Counted from the stretch's first letter, positions 17,301 through 25,363 are shown. The stretch: DNA of 64,000 nt from Streptomyces canus (GCF_041435015.1 NZ_CP107989.1:7316001-7380000); one strand, 5' to 3'. A program made the numbers and translations. Notes: generated by a model not told the origin, from the letters alone.

Positions 17301-17885
17301 TCAGAGACCGGGGGCGCCCCACAGAGGGAACCAGCGGTTCAGGTCCTGCTCGATCCGCAGATCGTTCGTGAGCGCGGCCTTCACCCGCAGCTCCAGCGGG
17401 TTGTCGCGCCGCTGTCCCTCGCCGGGGAGCGGCGCGAAGGGGTAGAAGCTGCCGCGCTTGTAGAGGTACACCAGTGCGAGGGAGCGCCCCTCGGTGTCCT
17501 GGAACCCGGCGAGCGAGCACAGCAGTTGCGGCCCGAAGCCGTTGACCTCCATCGAACTGTTCACCGCGTGCAGGTCGTTGACCAGCTGCGGCAACTGGTC
17601 CGGGGTGCGCTCGGAGACCAGCCAGGAGTATCCGAAGTCGTCCCGCCGCAGGGCCACCGGCGGGCCGTCCCGGTCGGCGTCCGCGTCCAGCAGGGCCTGG
17701 ACCTCGCGGTGCGTCTGCTCGAAGGCCGCCCCCTCGACCGTGGCGAAGCACACCGCCCCGCGTCCGGTCGGCGTGAAGGAGGCGGCCGCCTCCAGCGTGA
17801 CGGCCGCCGACGGCAGCGCGAAGAGCTGGTCGAGATCGGGCGCGACGGGCTTCGTGCGCCCGAGCAGGATGTCCAGCAGCCCCAT
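17301..17885 (-). CDS. pspAB: PspA-associated protein PspAB
   Basis: The 194-aa protein begins MGLLDILLGRTKPVAPDLDQ, which I recognise as the actinobacterial PspAB family (LFALPSAAVTLEAA, GRGAVCFATVEG, and the GYSWLVSERTPDQLPQLVND core). These proteins are linked to the PspA envelope-stress response. The gene is 2 nt downstream of htpX and surely co-transcribed with it. This supports a role in membrane protein quality control. No pspA itself is in this window. Confidence 0.8.
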   Translation of the reverse strand: MGLLDILLGRTKPVAPDLDQLFALPSAAVTLEAAASFTPTGRGAVCFATVEGAAFEQTHREVQALLDADADRDGPPVALRRDDFGYSWLVSERTPDQLPQLVNDLHAVNSSMEVNGFGPQLLCSLAGFQDTEGRSLALVYLYKRGSFYPFAPLPGEGQRRDNPLELRVKAALTNDLRIEQDLNRWFPLWGAPGL

Positions 17886-17887
17886 CC

Positions 17888-18811
17888 TCAGCCCGCCTCA
17901 CCTTTCCCGGGCGTCGCCGCCTCACCCAACTCCGTCGAGATCCGCCCCAGTTGCTCCAGCCGCTGTTCCAGGGACGGGTGGGTCGAGAAGATCCGCTCGA
18001 TGCCGGGCTCCTTGCCGGTGGCGGGAGTGAAGTAGAAGGCGTTGAAGGCCTGGGCGGTGCGCAGGTCCTTGGTGGGGATGCGGGCGATCTCGCCCGACAC
18101 CTTGGTCAGCGCGGAGGCGAGTACCGAAGGCCGGCCGGTGAGGAGGGCCGCGGCCCGGTCCGCCGCCAGTTCCCGGTACCGGGACAGTGCCCTGATCAGC
18201 AGGAAGCTGAGCGCGTACACGGCCGCCGAGACACCCATCACGGCGGCGAAGATCACGGCGGTGTTCTGGTCCTTCCGCCCGCCGAACAGCTGGCTGTAGA
18301 AGGCGAACCGCACGATCAGCCCGGCGATCACGCCCAGGAACGAGGCGATGGTGATCACGGCGACGTCCTTGTGCGCCACGTGAGACAGCTCGTGCGCGAG
18401 CACACCCTCCAGCTCGGCGGGATCCAGCCGCCGCAGCAGCCCCGTGGTCACACACACCACGGCGTTGTCGGGATTCCGGCCGGTGGCGAACGCGTTGGGC
18501 ATGTCCATGGTGGACACCGCGATCACGGGCTTGGGCATGTCCGCGATGGCGCACAGCCGGTCGACCACCGCGTGCAGCTCGGGATACTCCTCGCGCCCCA
18601 CGACCTTCCCGCGCATCGCGAACATCGCGATCTTGTCGGAGAACCAGAACTGCGCCACGAACATCACGGCGATCAGCGCCACGACCAGCAGCCAGGACTT
18701 CAGCAACACGATCAACGCGGCGAAGAAGGCCACGTACAGCAGTCCGAGCAGGAACATGGTGACCGTCATCCGCACGGTCAGCCCCCGGTCGCCCCGGAAA
18801 CGACTCCGCAT
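17888..18811 (-). CDS. htpX: Membrane zinc metalloprotease HtpX
   Basis: About 307 aa from ATG 18811. Two N-terminal membrane helices (MFLLGLLYVAFFAALIVLL, LLVVALIAVMFVAQFWF) come first. The zinc motif HELSH and the downstream Glu ligand in RYRELAADRAA follow. Two further helices flank VITIASFLGVIAGLIVRFAF and MGVSAAVYALSFLLI. HtpX degrades misfolded membrane proteins, with the active site facing the cytosol. It is the first gene of an htpX-pspAB operon. Longer upstream starts add a polar, non-conserved leader. Confidence 0.95.
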   Translation of the reverse strand: MRSRFRGDRGLTVRMTVTMFLLGLLYVAFFAALIVLLKSWLLVVALIAVMFVAQFWFSDKIAMFAMRGKVVGREEYPELHAVVDRLCAIADMPKPVIAVSTMDMPNAFATGRNPDNAVVCVTTGLLRRLDPAELEGVLAHELSHVAHKDVAVITIASFLGVIAGLIVRFAFYSQLFGGRKDQNTAVIFAAVMGVSAAVYALSFLLIRALSRYRELAADRAAALLTGRPSVLASALTKVSGEIARIPTKDLRTAQAFNAFYFTPATGKEPGIERIFSTHPSLEQRLEQLGRISTELGEAATPGKGEAG

Positions 18812-18908
18812 CTGCACCACCCCGCAGTCAGGCACTCGTCCCACCGTCCAGTGTGCACCCGGCCCTGCCCATGAAGAGGTCGCGATCAGCCCTGGGGCCG
18901 GCAAAGGC

Positions 18909-20324
18909 TCAGGCCTTGAGCCCGGCCTCCCACTTGAGCCTCTTCAACCCGTACGCGTCGAACAGCCCCGCCCGCTCCAGCAGCTCGCCCACCTCCGCCG
19001 ACCCGCGCGGCACCTCCGCCGTCGGATGCCAGCGCAGCACGGACTGCCGGGCCCAGTGCCGCAGCTTGTCGTCCGGATCGTCGACCAGCGCGACGGCGGC
19101 CCGCAGCCGTACGAGCCCGCCGTGCGCGTTGACCAGCCGGAACGCGGAGATCCGTGTCTCCCGGGCCCGCTCCACCGCCAGCCGCTCCAGCAGCCACCCG
19201 TCGTCCAGCATCCGCGCGGACGGCACCAGCGCCAGGGTCGCCTCCCGCACCACACCGGGCGCGGGATCGTCGAGCAGCGTCCGCAGCCGCGGTACGTCCA
19301 GCACGTCCAGCGCCCGCAACCCGCCCACGGCGCGAGCCCTGACCACCGGATCCGGATGCGAGGTCAACGCCCACAGCACCTCGGCGTCGCTCCGGTCCCC
19401 GCACTCCGCGAGTCCGCTCACCACCCCCGGCGACAGCGCGGCATCGCCGGCCTCGGCACACCGGCGCCGGTACCACTCCAAGGGGTCGCCCCCGGACTGC
19501 CGTACGACATAGCGCGCACAGGCCCGCACCACCCCGGCCCGGTCGCCGAGGAACGCGACAGCCCGCTCCCCGCGCCCGGCCCGCCGCAACGCGGTCACCC
19601 CGGCCGACCGCGCCCGCGGATTACGGGCGGCGAGCAGCGGTTCGAGTACGTCGTCGTCCGCGTCGCCCTCCGCCACCGAGGTCAGGGCGGCCTCCGCGCA
19701 GAGGCCCTGGACGACCGTGTCCTCGTCCCGGGCGGCGCTGCGGGCCAGCTCGGCGGGGGAGAGGAAACCCTCCTCGACGGCGAGCCGGTGGGCGAAGCGG
19801 CGCACGGTGCGGTCGGCATGGGTGAGGAGCGGAAGCAGCGCCTCGCGGTCCGCAGAGCGCAGCACCTTGTCGATCAGGCCGAGGGCGAAGTCACCCCGGT
19901 ACCGGATGCCGATCCGCAGGGCGAGCGGGGCCAGCGCGGTCGCGGTCTCCACGGTGATCGCCTCGGCCCACCGCGTCCGGGCCCGGTCCCGCACCGGTTC
20001 GGCCCAGTCCGCGCACCGGATCACGACCAGCGGCAGCAACTCCGGCCGCCCGGCGATCTCCCCCAGCGCCCACGCGCGGATCCTCCCGTCCCGTTGGCAC
20101 AGGGCGAGCGCGAGCTGGGCGTCGGTCAGCGTCCACCCCTGTTCGGTCCGCTGCCAGGCCGGCAGCCAGGTGCCGTCGGTTGAGGACCGGACACTGTGCC
20201 GCACCGCCTCGTCCAGCGCGATCCAGACTGCCGGGTCGGCCACGTCGAACATGGCCTCCCGCAGTACGGCCCCCTTCGCGAGGCGTACCGCCGCCTGCGC
20301 CCCGTTCCAGATACTGCCCCGCAC
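18909..20324 (-). CDS. HEAT-repeat protein
   Basis: 471 aa with many degenerate HEAT/armadillo-type helical pairs along its length. Examples are LLPLLTHADRTVRRFAHRLA, VLEPLLAARNPRARSAGVTA, ALTSHPDPVVRARAVGGLRA and TLLDDPAPGVVREATLALVP. Such solenoids act as scaffolds; no catalytic motif is seen. The start is a GTG preceded by AAGGGG. It lies downstream of a small membrane protein gene in the same direction. Function unknown. Confidence 0.8.
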   Translation of the reverse strand: MRGSIWNGAQAAVRLAKGAVLREAMFDVADPAVWIALDEAVRHSVRSSTDGTWLPAWQRTEQGWTLTDAQLALALCQRDGRIRAWALGEIAGRPELLPLVVIRCADWAEPVRDRARTRWAEAITVETATALAPLALRIGIRYRGDFALGLIDKVLRSADREALLPLLTHADRTVRRFAHRLAVEEGFLSPAELARSAARDEDTVVQGLCAEAALTSVAEGDADDDVLEPLLAARNPRARSAGVTALRRAGRGERAVAFLGDRAGVVRACARYVVRQSGGDPLEWYRRRCAEAGDAALSPGVVSGLAECGDRSDAEVLWALTSHPDPVVRARAVGGLRALDVLDVPRLRTLLDDPAPGVVREATLALVPSARMLDDGWLLERLAVERARETRISAFRLVNAHGGLVRLRAAVALVDDPDDKLRHWARQSVLRWHPTAEVPRGSAEVGELLERAGLFDAYGLKRLKWEAGLKA

Positions 20325-20349
20325 GTCCGCCCCTTACCTGCTCAGCGCG

Positions 20350-20607
20350 CTAGTACGGACGGAAGTCCGCATACCCCAGCACCAGGATGATCACTGCCAC
20401 GGCCCCGAGAACGAGGGCCGTCGACCTCCAGGACGAGCGGCGCGGTGCCCGCGGCTCCGGGTCGGCACGGAACGGCTGTGGCTTCGGCGGGTTCTCCTTC
20501 CAACGGGCGGCGAGCATCCGGGCCCGGGCAGAGGGCTCCTTGAGCTCGGCCCCGTCGGCCCACTTGATGTCGAACTCCCGCTCGCCGTCCTCGTCCTGCG
20601 CGGACAT
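20350..20607 (-). CDS. Small C-tail-anchored membrane protein
   Basis: 85 aa from ATG 20607. The cytoplasmic N-terminal part is charged (EREFDIKWADGAELKEPSAR, ARMLAARWKENPP). One membrane helix closes the protein (STALVLGAVAVIILVLGYAD). It is the last chromosomal gene before the integrated element. Before integration it lay directly downstream of glnA in the same orientation. Function unknown. Confidence 0.7.
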   Translation of the reverse strand: MSAQDEDGEREFDIKWADGAELKEPSARARMLAARWKENPPKPQPFRADPEPRAPRRSSWRSTALVLGAVAVIILVLGYADFRPY

Positions 20608-20660
20608 CCCCGTATCCCCCGTCGTCTCCGGTCGAACAACTGTGCAGGAAACGATACGAC

Positions 20661-20696
20661 GGCGTCCCCGTCCCGGGAAACGGGAACGGGGACGCC
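20661..20696 (-). terminator. Former glnA terminator, now 15 kb from glnA
   Basis: GGCGTCCCCGTCCCG (20661-20675) pairs with CGGGAACGGGGACGCC (20681-20696), with one bulged A and loop GGAAA. It sits just outside the left attachment site. Excising the element in silico would place it about 30 nt after the glnA stop codon. Confidence 0.7.
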
Positions 20697-20728
20697 GCAA
20701 AGCCGCCGTAGGACTGGCCTACGCTTCG

Positions 20729-20742
20729 ATCACACGTCGAAG
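20729..20742. repeat. attL core, 14-bp direct repeat
   Basis: ATCACACGTCGAAG is identical to 35809-35822 at the glnA end. With the flanking bases it reads CTTCGA-TCACACG-TCGAAG, an inverted repeat of 6-bp arms around a 7-bp spacer. This is the geometry of a tyrosine-recombinase crossover site. Confidence 0.8.
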
Positions 20743-20850
20743 AAGTGATGATGCAGAGCTGCTACCTCGGGGCCCTGTTCAGGGGGCCACTGTGACCAGC
20801 GAGGACGCTGTCGTTGTTCGTCGTTGTTGGTAGTCGTTGGCCACCCTCGG

Positions 20851-20868
20851 ACGGCCCACAGACGGCCC
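20851..20868 (+). repeat. Element-end repeat, left copy
   Basis: ACGGCCCACAGACGGCCC matches 35757-35774 with one mismatch, in the same orientation. Each copy also has an internal ACGGCCC doublet. The copies lie about 110 bp inside attL and 35 bp inside attR, so they may be arm-type integrase or excisionase binding sites. Confidence 0.5.
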
Positions 20869-20884
20869 GGTGATGGGTGCAGAC

Positions 20885-21832
20885 CTAGAGGAGGTCGTAT
20901 ATATCCTCATCCGGATCCGGAACCAGCTCATCGACTGCCCGCAGTAGTGGATAACCTACGTCTGGCTCGACCGCGGCGATATAGCATGCCCAGCCCAACA
21001 GGCGATTCCGAAGCATCACCTCGCCCGCGCCGCCGAATTCTTTCATATAGGTGTAGTAACCGAATTTCGATATCACGTGCAAGATCCATCGCATCTTACG
21101 CTTTACCTGACGCGGGATCCGCGGCCCGTCCGATTCGCCGACGTACAAGCCGGTCACGTATTGTGGACCACCGCGGCGCATGAAAGCGGTTTTGCGCGTG
21201 TTCACCGACCAGCCAGCGTCGTCGAGGATTTGAGCGATATCCACTGAATGGCGGTCAGTGACATCGCCAGAGAATGTGAGATCGTCCACATAGCGCGTAA
21301 ACGACAAGCCCTCTGACTGTGCGTACTCGGCGAGGGACCGGTCTGTGCCCAGGAAAGCCAAATTAGACAAGAGGGGTGAAGTACTAAGTCCGATTGGTAG
21401 TTTGCCGCCGATGGTGACGAGATTGACGGCAATGTCCGCGGCCTTCTCTTCGTAACCTTGCTCTCGCAACGTAGTCTTTATTGTTGCGGCGCCAATTGAC
21501 GGAAAGAAATCCTCAAGATCCATGCGCAAAACGCACGGTTTTGCTAGGTGCTGACTGGCGTTGCTGACCGTAGAACGTCCGCGAACAAATCCGTGAACAT
21601 GATTGGGCGGATCATACGAGAACAGGTGTAGAAAGCTTCGATGCAAATTCTTGCTAATGGTAGCGAAGGGTTGCCTCGGATTAAATACTTCTCGTATTCC
21701 GCCGTGCTTCTTGCGGTATGTCCGCTGATCGTAGAGCCGTCCGGCACCGGCAGGAAGAGCCAATGATAGCGCTTCTAGAATTTCGACCGACACGCCGGCT
21801 TGCTCCGCCAGGTCATCAACCAAGTATGGCAC
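20885..21832 (-). CDS. Retron-type reverse transcriptase
   Basis: About 315 aa. Conserved RT blocks appear in order: the HGFVRGRSTVSNASQHL segment (retron NAxxH motif), VLRMDLEDFFPSI, LPIGLSTSPLLSNLAF, the catalytic FTRYVDDLTFSG (YxDD), and the retron-specific VTG in GGPQYVTGLYVG. Retron RTs copy their own msd RNA into branched multicopy ssDNA and act with an effector in anti-phage defence. GTG 21832 is chosen because a G-rich ribosome site (GGGGGGGCA) adjoins it and longer frames run into the RNA candidate. It follows a DUF3800 gene and a structured spacer in one transcription unit. Its codon use is far less GC-biased than that of neighbours. Confidence 0.92.
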   Translation of the reverse strand: MPYLVDDLAEQAGVSVEILEALSLALPAGAGRLYDQRTYRKKHGGIREVFNPRQPFATISKNLHRSFLHLFSYDPPNHVHGFVRGRSTVSNASQHLAKPCVLRMDLEDFFPSIGAATIKTTLREQGYEEKAADIAVNLVTIGGKLPIGLSTSPLLSNLAFLGTDRSLAEYAQSEGLSFTRYVDDLTFSGDVTDRHSVDIAQILDDAGWSVNTRKTAFMRRGGPQYVTGLYVGESDGPRIPRQVKRKMRWILHVISKFGYYTYMKEFGGAGEVMLRNRLLGWACYIAAVEPDVGYPLLRAVDELVPDPDEDIYDLL

Positions 21833-21853
21833 TGCCCCCCCTGTGATGGGACA

Positions 21854-21942
21854 AAGCGAGGTAGGGTCGCACTCCCATGCAAGGACTATCATGCAACGCA
21901 CGCGAACTCGCGCACAACGTTGACCGCGGCCCTACCTCGCTT
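21854..21942 (-). ncRNA. Candidate retron msr-msd RNA
   Basis: Read on the minus strand, AAGCGAGGTAGGG (21942-21930) and its exact complement (21866-21854) flank about 63 nt. This is the a1/a2 arrangement of retron RNAs directly 5' of the RT gene. A C-A mismatch and three more pairs extend the stem inwards. Inside is a strong hairpin (21922-21894): five outer pairs CAACG/CGTTG, a 3-nt bulge, then seven pairs closing on GU. A TGCATG repeat pair follows and may form the second, weaker stem. It starts 18 nt after the DUF3800 stop. Total size is small for a retron RNA, so exact ends are uncertain. Confidence 0.6.
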
Positions 21943-21959
21943 CGCGATCATATCATGCT

Positions 21960-22661
21960 TCAATGAAGTGGGTCCTTCCGGCTAGAGATGCGACCGTGCT
22001 CGAATGAATAGAGCATGGAAATGGTCGGCTCGATCTCGCGGAATGCCCTATAGGCCCAGTCTTTCGGTTTTGTGGTGCAGCCCGCTTGGATCCATCTACT
22101 TACTGCTGCCATGACATAGTCGATGATGGCCGTAGACATGTAGTCACTCTTGGCGACCATTGTGATCTTCAACTGCGGCAATGGTGCGGATTTGCCGATC
22201 GTTTTATAGGCCTGCCTGGCGACGTTACCGGGAAGTCGGCGAATAATTGCCGCCATACCCTCGCTTTGCTCTATGTAGCAAAGCAACTCAGATTCGCGGC
22301 GATGACGGATCAATAGATCACTCAGCAATTTCACATACATGGACTCGATCGCCCCGGATTCCGTGTCGCTGGGGACACCCGTTCGATCGGTTACGACCAT
22401 GTATGACCTAAAGAAAGTGGTCCGCATGAGCTCTAGGAATGGGCCGGAGACCTCTAGCGGATTGGTCGAGCTGTGAAAACCGTTCTTGCGAAATTCTTCG
22501 AAGCTGGTAAGTCCGGCCAGGCTGCTCTTCGCAGATAGCCTTTTATGCAAATCCCGAATTTTTTCCTCTATGTCATCTGCATCTTCGCCCAGTTCAACCG
22601 CGCCGACGATCAGCGGCTGGGAGGTATTTCCGTTTCCTGACTCGTCCATAAATAGCTTCAC
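21960..22661 (-). CDS. DUF3800 domain protein, probable retron effector
   Basis: 233 aa from GTG 22661 (VKLFMDESGNGNTS), with GAAAGG upstream. The N-terminal MDESG signature, the hydrophobic strand PLIVGAVEL, the central SYMVVTDRTG strand with a downstream Glu (ESELLCYIEQSEG) and an Asp near the end of the core (DYVMAAVSRW) fit DUF3800, predicted to have an RNase H-like nuclease fold. In published retron classifications, DUF3800 proteins accompany type VII retron RTs (from memory). The gene directly precedes the candidate msr-msd and RT. Expected role: toxin or nuclease held in check by the RT-msDNA complex. Nuclease activity is inferred, not shown. Confidence 0.8.
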   Translation of the reverse strand: MKLFMDESGNGNTSQPLIVGAVELGEDADDIEEKIRDLHKRLSAKSSLAGLTSFEEFRKNGFHSSTNPLEVSGPFLELMRTTFFRSYMVVTDRTGVPSDTESGAIESMYVKLLSDLLIRHRRESELLCYIEQSEGMAAIIRRLPGNVARQAYKTIGKSAPLPQLKITMVAKSDYMSTAIIDYVMAAVSRWIQAGCTTKPKDWAYRAFREIEPTISMLYSFEHGRISSRKDPLH

Positions 22662-22749
22662 CGCAAAGAACCTTTCGTGAGGCCTGCCCCAACGCCGCCA
22701 AACCGTCCGCGTGGCATCTGCCGGACGAGAGCCCTCGGGCCCTCCACGT

Positions 22750-23556
22750 TCACCACTGGCAGTAAGCCACAGTTGCATCGTCCCCAGACTTGTAGCGCGG
22801 CCATCGGAGACCCGTCGGATCTGTGGCCTCGACCTTCCGCACGGCCTCAACCAGCTTGCGCGGCCCTCCGGTCTGAAGCGTGGCGAAGACATCGGACCAG
22901 GTCGCCATGCCGTACTCCGTGACCAGCCTCGACACGCCGTCCGACATAACGGCGGCCGACCGTACGCCCTTCATTGGTGTAGTACCAGTCAGGGCGTGTT
23001 GTGCCGCATCTGGGTGGGCAGCGGCCACCCAGTAGCCCCCCGGCGTGTTTCGGAGTTGCCGCTGAGCAAGTATGAAGCGCTGTAGCGCCTCCCTGTGCCC
23101 TGGGGTGTGAGTCTGGTGACTCTCGACCTCGGCCCGCAGTTCAGGCAATACATCGTCCACTCGTAGGTCACTGATCACGTTGTAGTCCTCGGGGCCGTCG
23201 AAGACGATCGGTGAATCGGCCAGCACTAGGTGCTCAAGAACCCCGTATTTGTGCCGCAGGATCGCAACCGTGGCCGATGGCGTCCCAGGGTCACTGAGGT
23301 CGCAGTTCGGATGCATCGCCGCTACGCGTTCGAGGGCATCGGCGAAGCCCTCCGAAAGGGGCCGGTCGAGGTCTGCGAGAGCGGCTAGAAGGGACCCCCC
23401 GAGGTGGGCGACGTACCACGGGACGCCATGGCGGCATCCTGTGGACAGTCCAGCCGTACTGAGGCCATCTAGCACCACGGCGAGTGTGGGAGTGCCGGCC
23501 ACCCAATCTTCGTTGGCATTGGCTCCCCCACCTTGCGTTTCAAAGCAGACGCGCAT
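22750..23556 (-). CDS. PP2C-like protein phosphatase
   Basis: 268 aa from ATG 23556, preceded by GAGGG. PP2C hallmarks can be followed: ANANEDWV at the start, VVLDGLS (the DG metal site), TPSATVAILRH, VLADSPIVFDG, VMSDGVSRLV and the terminal GDDATVAY. It likely hydrolyses phosphoserine or phosphothreonine. Its start lies 2 nt after the stop of the upstream HTH gene, so the two are translationally coupled. Some loops differ from classical PP2C, so the metal sites may be altered. It lies in the cargo of the element and may serve regulation or defence. Confidence 0.75.
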   Translation of the reverse strand: MRVCFETQGGGANANEDWVAGTPTLAVVLDGLSTAGLSTGCRHGVPWYVAHLGGSLLAALADLDRPLSEGFADALERVAAMHPNCDLSDPGTPSATVAILRHKYGVLEHLVLADSPIVFDGPEDYNVISDLRVDDVLPELRAEVESHQTHTPGHREALQRFILAQRQLRNTPGGYWVAAAHPDAAQHALTGTTPMKGVRSAAVMSDGVSRLVTEYGMATWSDVFATLQTGGPRKLVEAVRKVEATDPTGLRWPRYKSGDDATVAYCQW

Positions 23557-23558
23557 GA

Positions 23559-24404
23559 TCAGCCCTCGTGTCGGTACAGCGGGGTGACGCGGCGGCTCTC
23601 CAGCACTTCCAGCGTCTCGGGGTTGTAGCGGCACGAGATCAGCGTTGAGAAGCGCCGCGTACGGACCTCCCTGTACAGCTCTGCCAGGTTGTGCTCCAAG
23701 TAGTGCACGACTCCGTTCGCGCCTATGGCGTGGATACCGGCGATGTACAAGAACGTCCCACGCCCGTCCAGACGCGGAAGGCGTCCGAGGTAACCGAAAT
23801 CGCCGGCGGATCCGTCCTCATCCATAGGGGACCGGAACTCCTCGCCGGTCCTTTGGTCCAGCAGGTGCCAGGCACGGTCCTTCTCAAACCGCAGGTTGTC
23901 GTCCCCCTCGAGCACCTGGGCAACGATGGGCGACAACCGAGGTCCGCAGATGACCACGTGGTTGTCCCGGTTGAGGTTGACGATGCCGGTCGGTGGGATC
24001 ACCTCGTACTGAGCCTCAAGCTTCATGCCGCCGAGAAGCTTGCGCAGATGCTCGAAGTTGTCGAGGTCTTCCTGCACCACGACCGCACTCGGGTTCTCGT
24101 CGGGCCCCTTGCCCGCCTCGGGCTTCCCGCCGAGGGAAACAGTGACCAGGTCCGTACCGAAGAACGCCCTCTCCGGGGGCGGCCCAGCGGACGCCAGCTG
24201 CCCGACCCGCCCTCGACTCACACCCAGCTTCGCGGCGATTTCCGCTTGCGTCATGCCTGACGCCTGCGCCTCTTCGATGGCCTCGCGGCGGATGCGGGAA
24301 AGCTCCAGCACCCACCCCTGATAGGTCGCCATCAGGTCAATCGCAGCCTTGGCCCGCTCGACCGGGACCGCAGTCTCAGCCACCCGCTTCATGTCGTCGT
24401 GCAC
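23559..24404 (-). CDS. HTH protein with conserved unknown C-terminal domain
   Basis: About 281 aa. GTG 24404 is chosen over ATG 24392 because GGAG lies just upstream. Residues about 20-75 form helices and an HTH resembling sigma region 4 or bacteriophage-type activators (ASGMTQAEIAAKLGVSRGRV). The C-terminal 150 residues are distinctive: HVVICGPRLSPIVAQVLEGD, DFGYLGRLPRLDGRGTFLYI, AGIHAIGANGVVHYL and RFSTLISCRYNPET. The VVICGPR turn looks like a nucleotide- or sugar-binding loop, but I cannot name the family. It forms an operon with the PP2C gene. Confidence 0.7.
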   Translation of the reverse strand: MHDDMKRVAETAVPVERAKAAIDLMATYQGWVLELSRIRREAIEEAQASGMTQAEIAAKLGVSRGRVGQLASAGPPPERAFFGTDLVTVSLGGKPEAGKGPDENPSAVVVQEDLDNFEHLRKLLGGMKLEAQYEVIPPTGIVNLNRDNHVVICGPRLSPIVAQVLEGDDNLRFEKDRAWHLLDQRTGEEFRSPMDEDGSAGDFGYLGRLPRLDGRGTFLYIAGIHAIGANGVVHYLEHNLAELYREVRTRRFSTLISCRYNPETLEVLESRRVTPLYRHEG

Positions 24405-24875
24405 AGTGCTCCAATCTCCGCCTAGGGGGGCTAGCGAACTGTATCGCGAGAGGGGGTTGCGCGCAGCCTTGGGTTTGCCTACGGTACCTAACAAGCGAGA
24501 TGGCAACCCCCCCTAAGCAGCGCTCGGGGAAGCCCTCTTGTGTCGCTTGACCTGCACGAATAGTGCCCGGAGGAAAGCCCGCAGGGGTGAGTACAAAGTG
24601 AGCGCGCATTGGTTGAGAACTCAACAGAGTGTCTGAGGGAAGCCCGTCCCACCTCCGCAAGCAAGCGGACGGGCGCGCATGGGTCTTGTCCCCGTGCGCG
24701 GTACAGCGCGACTCAACTTCGCAGCACTACTGCGACCGGTTGCCTCCGCCGCTCGTCTCGTACGAGCGGCGCTGAGGGGAGCCGGATGTTCCGACTTCAA
24801 CGGCGCGCGGCCCCGGGTGGCTAGACCCGGGGCCGCTGTTCGGGCCGTTCCCCTGCTGAGAGGAACCACGACCCA
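24405..24875. promoter_or_regulatory. Divergent control region of the element
   Basis: This 471-bp spacer separates the leftward cargo operon from the rightward AICE core genes. It contains a palindrome GTTGAG-AA-CTCAAC (24612-24625), a 9-bp hairpin GCCGCTCGT...ACGAGCGGC (24748-24770), and a perfect 12-bp hairpin GCGGCCCCGGGT...ACCCGGGGCCGC (24807-24836) 39 nt before the first core gene. The last could act as an attenuator or terminator. The first could be a repressor operator. No convincing coding frame was found. Confidence 0.5.
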
Positions 24876-25172
24876 ATGGAACACATCGTCACTGTTCAGG
24901 GCATTGTTACGGCGTCTGATGACTGGACGCCGTTCGCCGACTTCGCCAACTTCATGGAGCCGACGGATGCGGAGCTGGACGCGATCGAGCAGGAGATGCC
25001 GCTGATCCTGGCGCGCGTCGACCTGCTCGACGCGCAGATCATCACCCTCGACCGCACCCCGACCGAACTGGACACCCGACGCATCCGCCGCGCACGCAAC
25101 CGGGTGCTGAGCGAGCGGCGGGCCCTGGCCAACCGCAGCGCTGGCGTCACACTGCCCGGGGGTGCGGCATGA
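24876..25172 (+). CDS. DUF6284 family AICE protein
   Basis: 98 aa with the pattern of the DUF6284 family, which is found at the start of AICE transfer/replication operons (FMEPTDAELDAIEQEMPLIL, then VDLLDAQIITLDR and RRARNRVLSERRALANR). It is acidic, then helical and basic, with no membrane segment. GAGAGGAACC precedes the ATG. The stop overlaps the next start (ATGATG). Its role in the element is unknown. Confidence 0.75.
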   Translation: MEHIVTVQGIVTASDDWTPFADFANFMEPTDAELDAIEQEMPLILARVDLLDAQIITLDRTPTELDTRRIRRARNRVLSERRALANRSAGVTLPGGAA

Positions 25173-25363
25173 TGTCGACTCTTTCCCCGCGTCGCGGGTG
25201 GCTCCTGCTCGTTATGGCGGGGGCGCTGGCGTCGATGGCCGGTACGACGGCCGTGTTCGTCACCCACGAGGACGCCTGGCGCTATCTGGTGGCGGCCGGT
25301 TGCTTCGTGCAGGTGATCGGCTGGGTGCGGCACGGGCGGCGCCTGAGGGGTGGTGCCCGATGA
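25169..25363 (+). CDS. Small AICE membrane protein
   Basis: 64 aa (or 63 if the second ATG is used) with two membrane helices (GWLLLVMAGALASMAGTTAV and YLVAAGCFVQVIGWV) and a basic tail (RHGRRLRGG). The start overlaps the DUF6284 stop, and the stop overlaps the DUF2637 start (ATGA), so the three are translationally coupled. It may be an Spd-type spread protein assisting TraB. Function is inferred from context only. Confidence 0.6.
   Translation: MMSTLSPRRGWLLLVMAGALASMAGTTAVFVTHEDAWRYLVAAGCFVQVIGWVRHGRRLRGGAR

Noticed and set aside
20700..20884. tRNA gene as the integration target of the element
   Set aside because: No cloverleaf or CCA-adjacent T-arm sequence could be found near either end; the repeat instead coincides with the glnA 3' end.
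21854..21942. Inverted repeat upstream of the RT as a simple terminator of the DUF3800 gene
   Set aside because: The loop is about 63 nt and contains another strong hairpin, there is no T-run, and the position directly before a retron RT fits a1/a2 better. The terminator reading is not fully excluded.
22750..23556. Cargo phosphatase as a serine protease or transposase
   Set aside because: The order NEDW, DG, SDG and GDDAT is that of PP2C phosphatases; no transposase motif or terminal inverted repeats are present.
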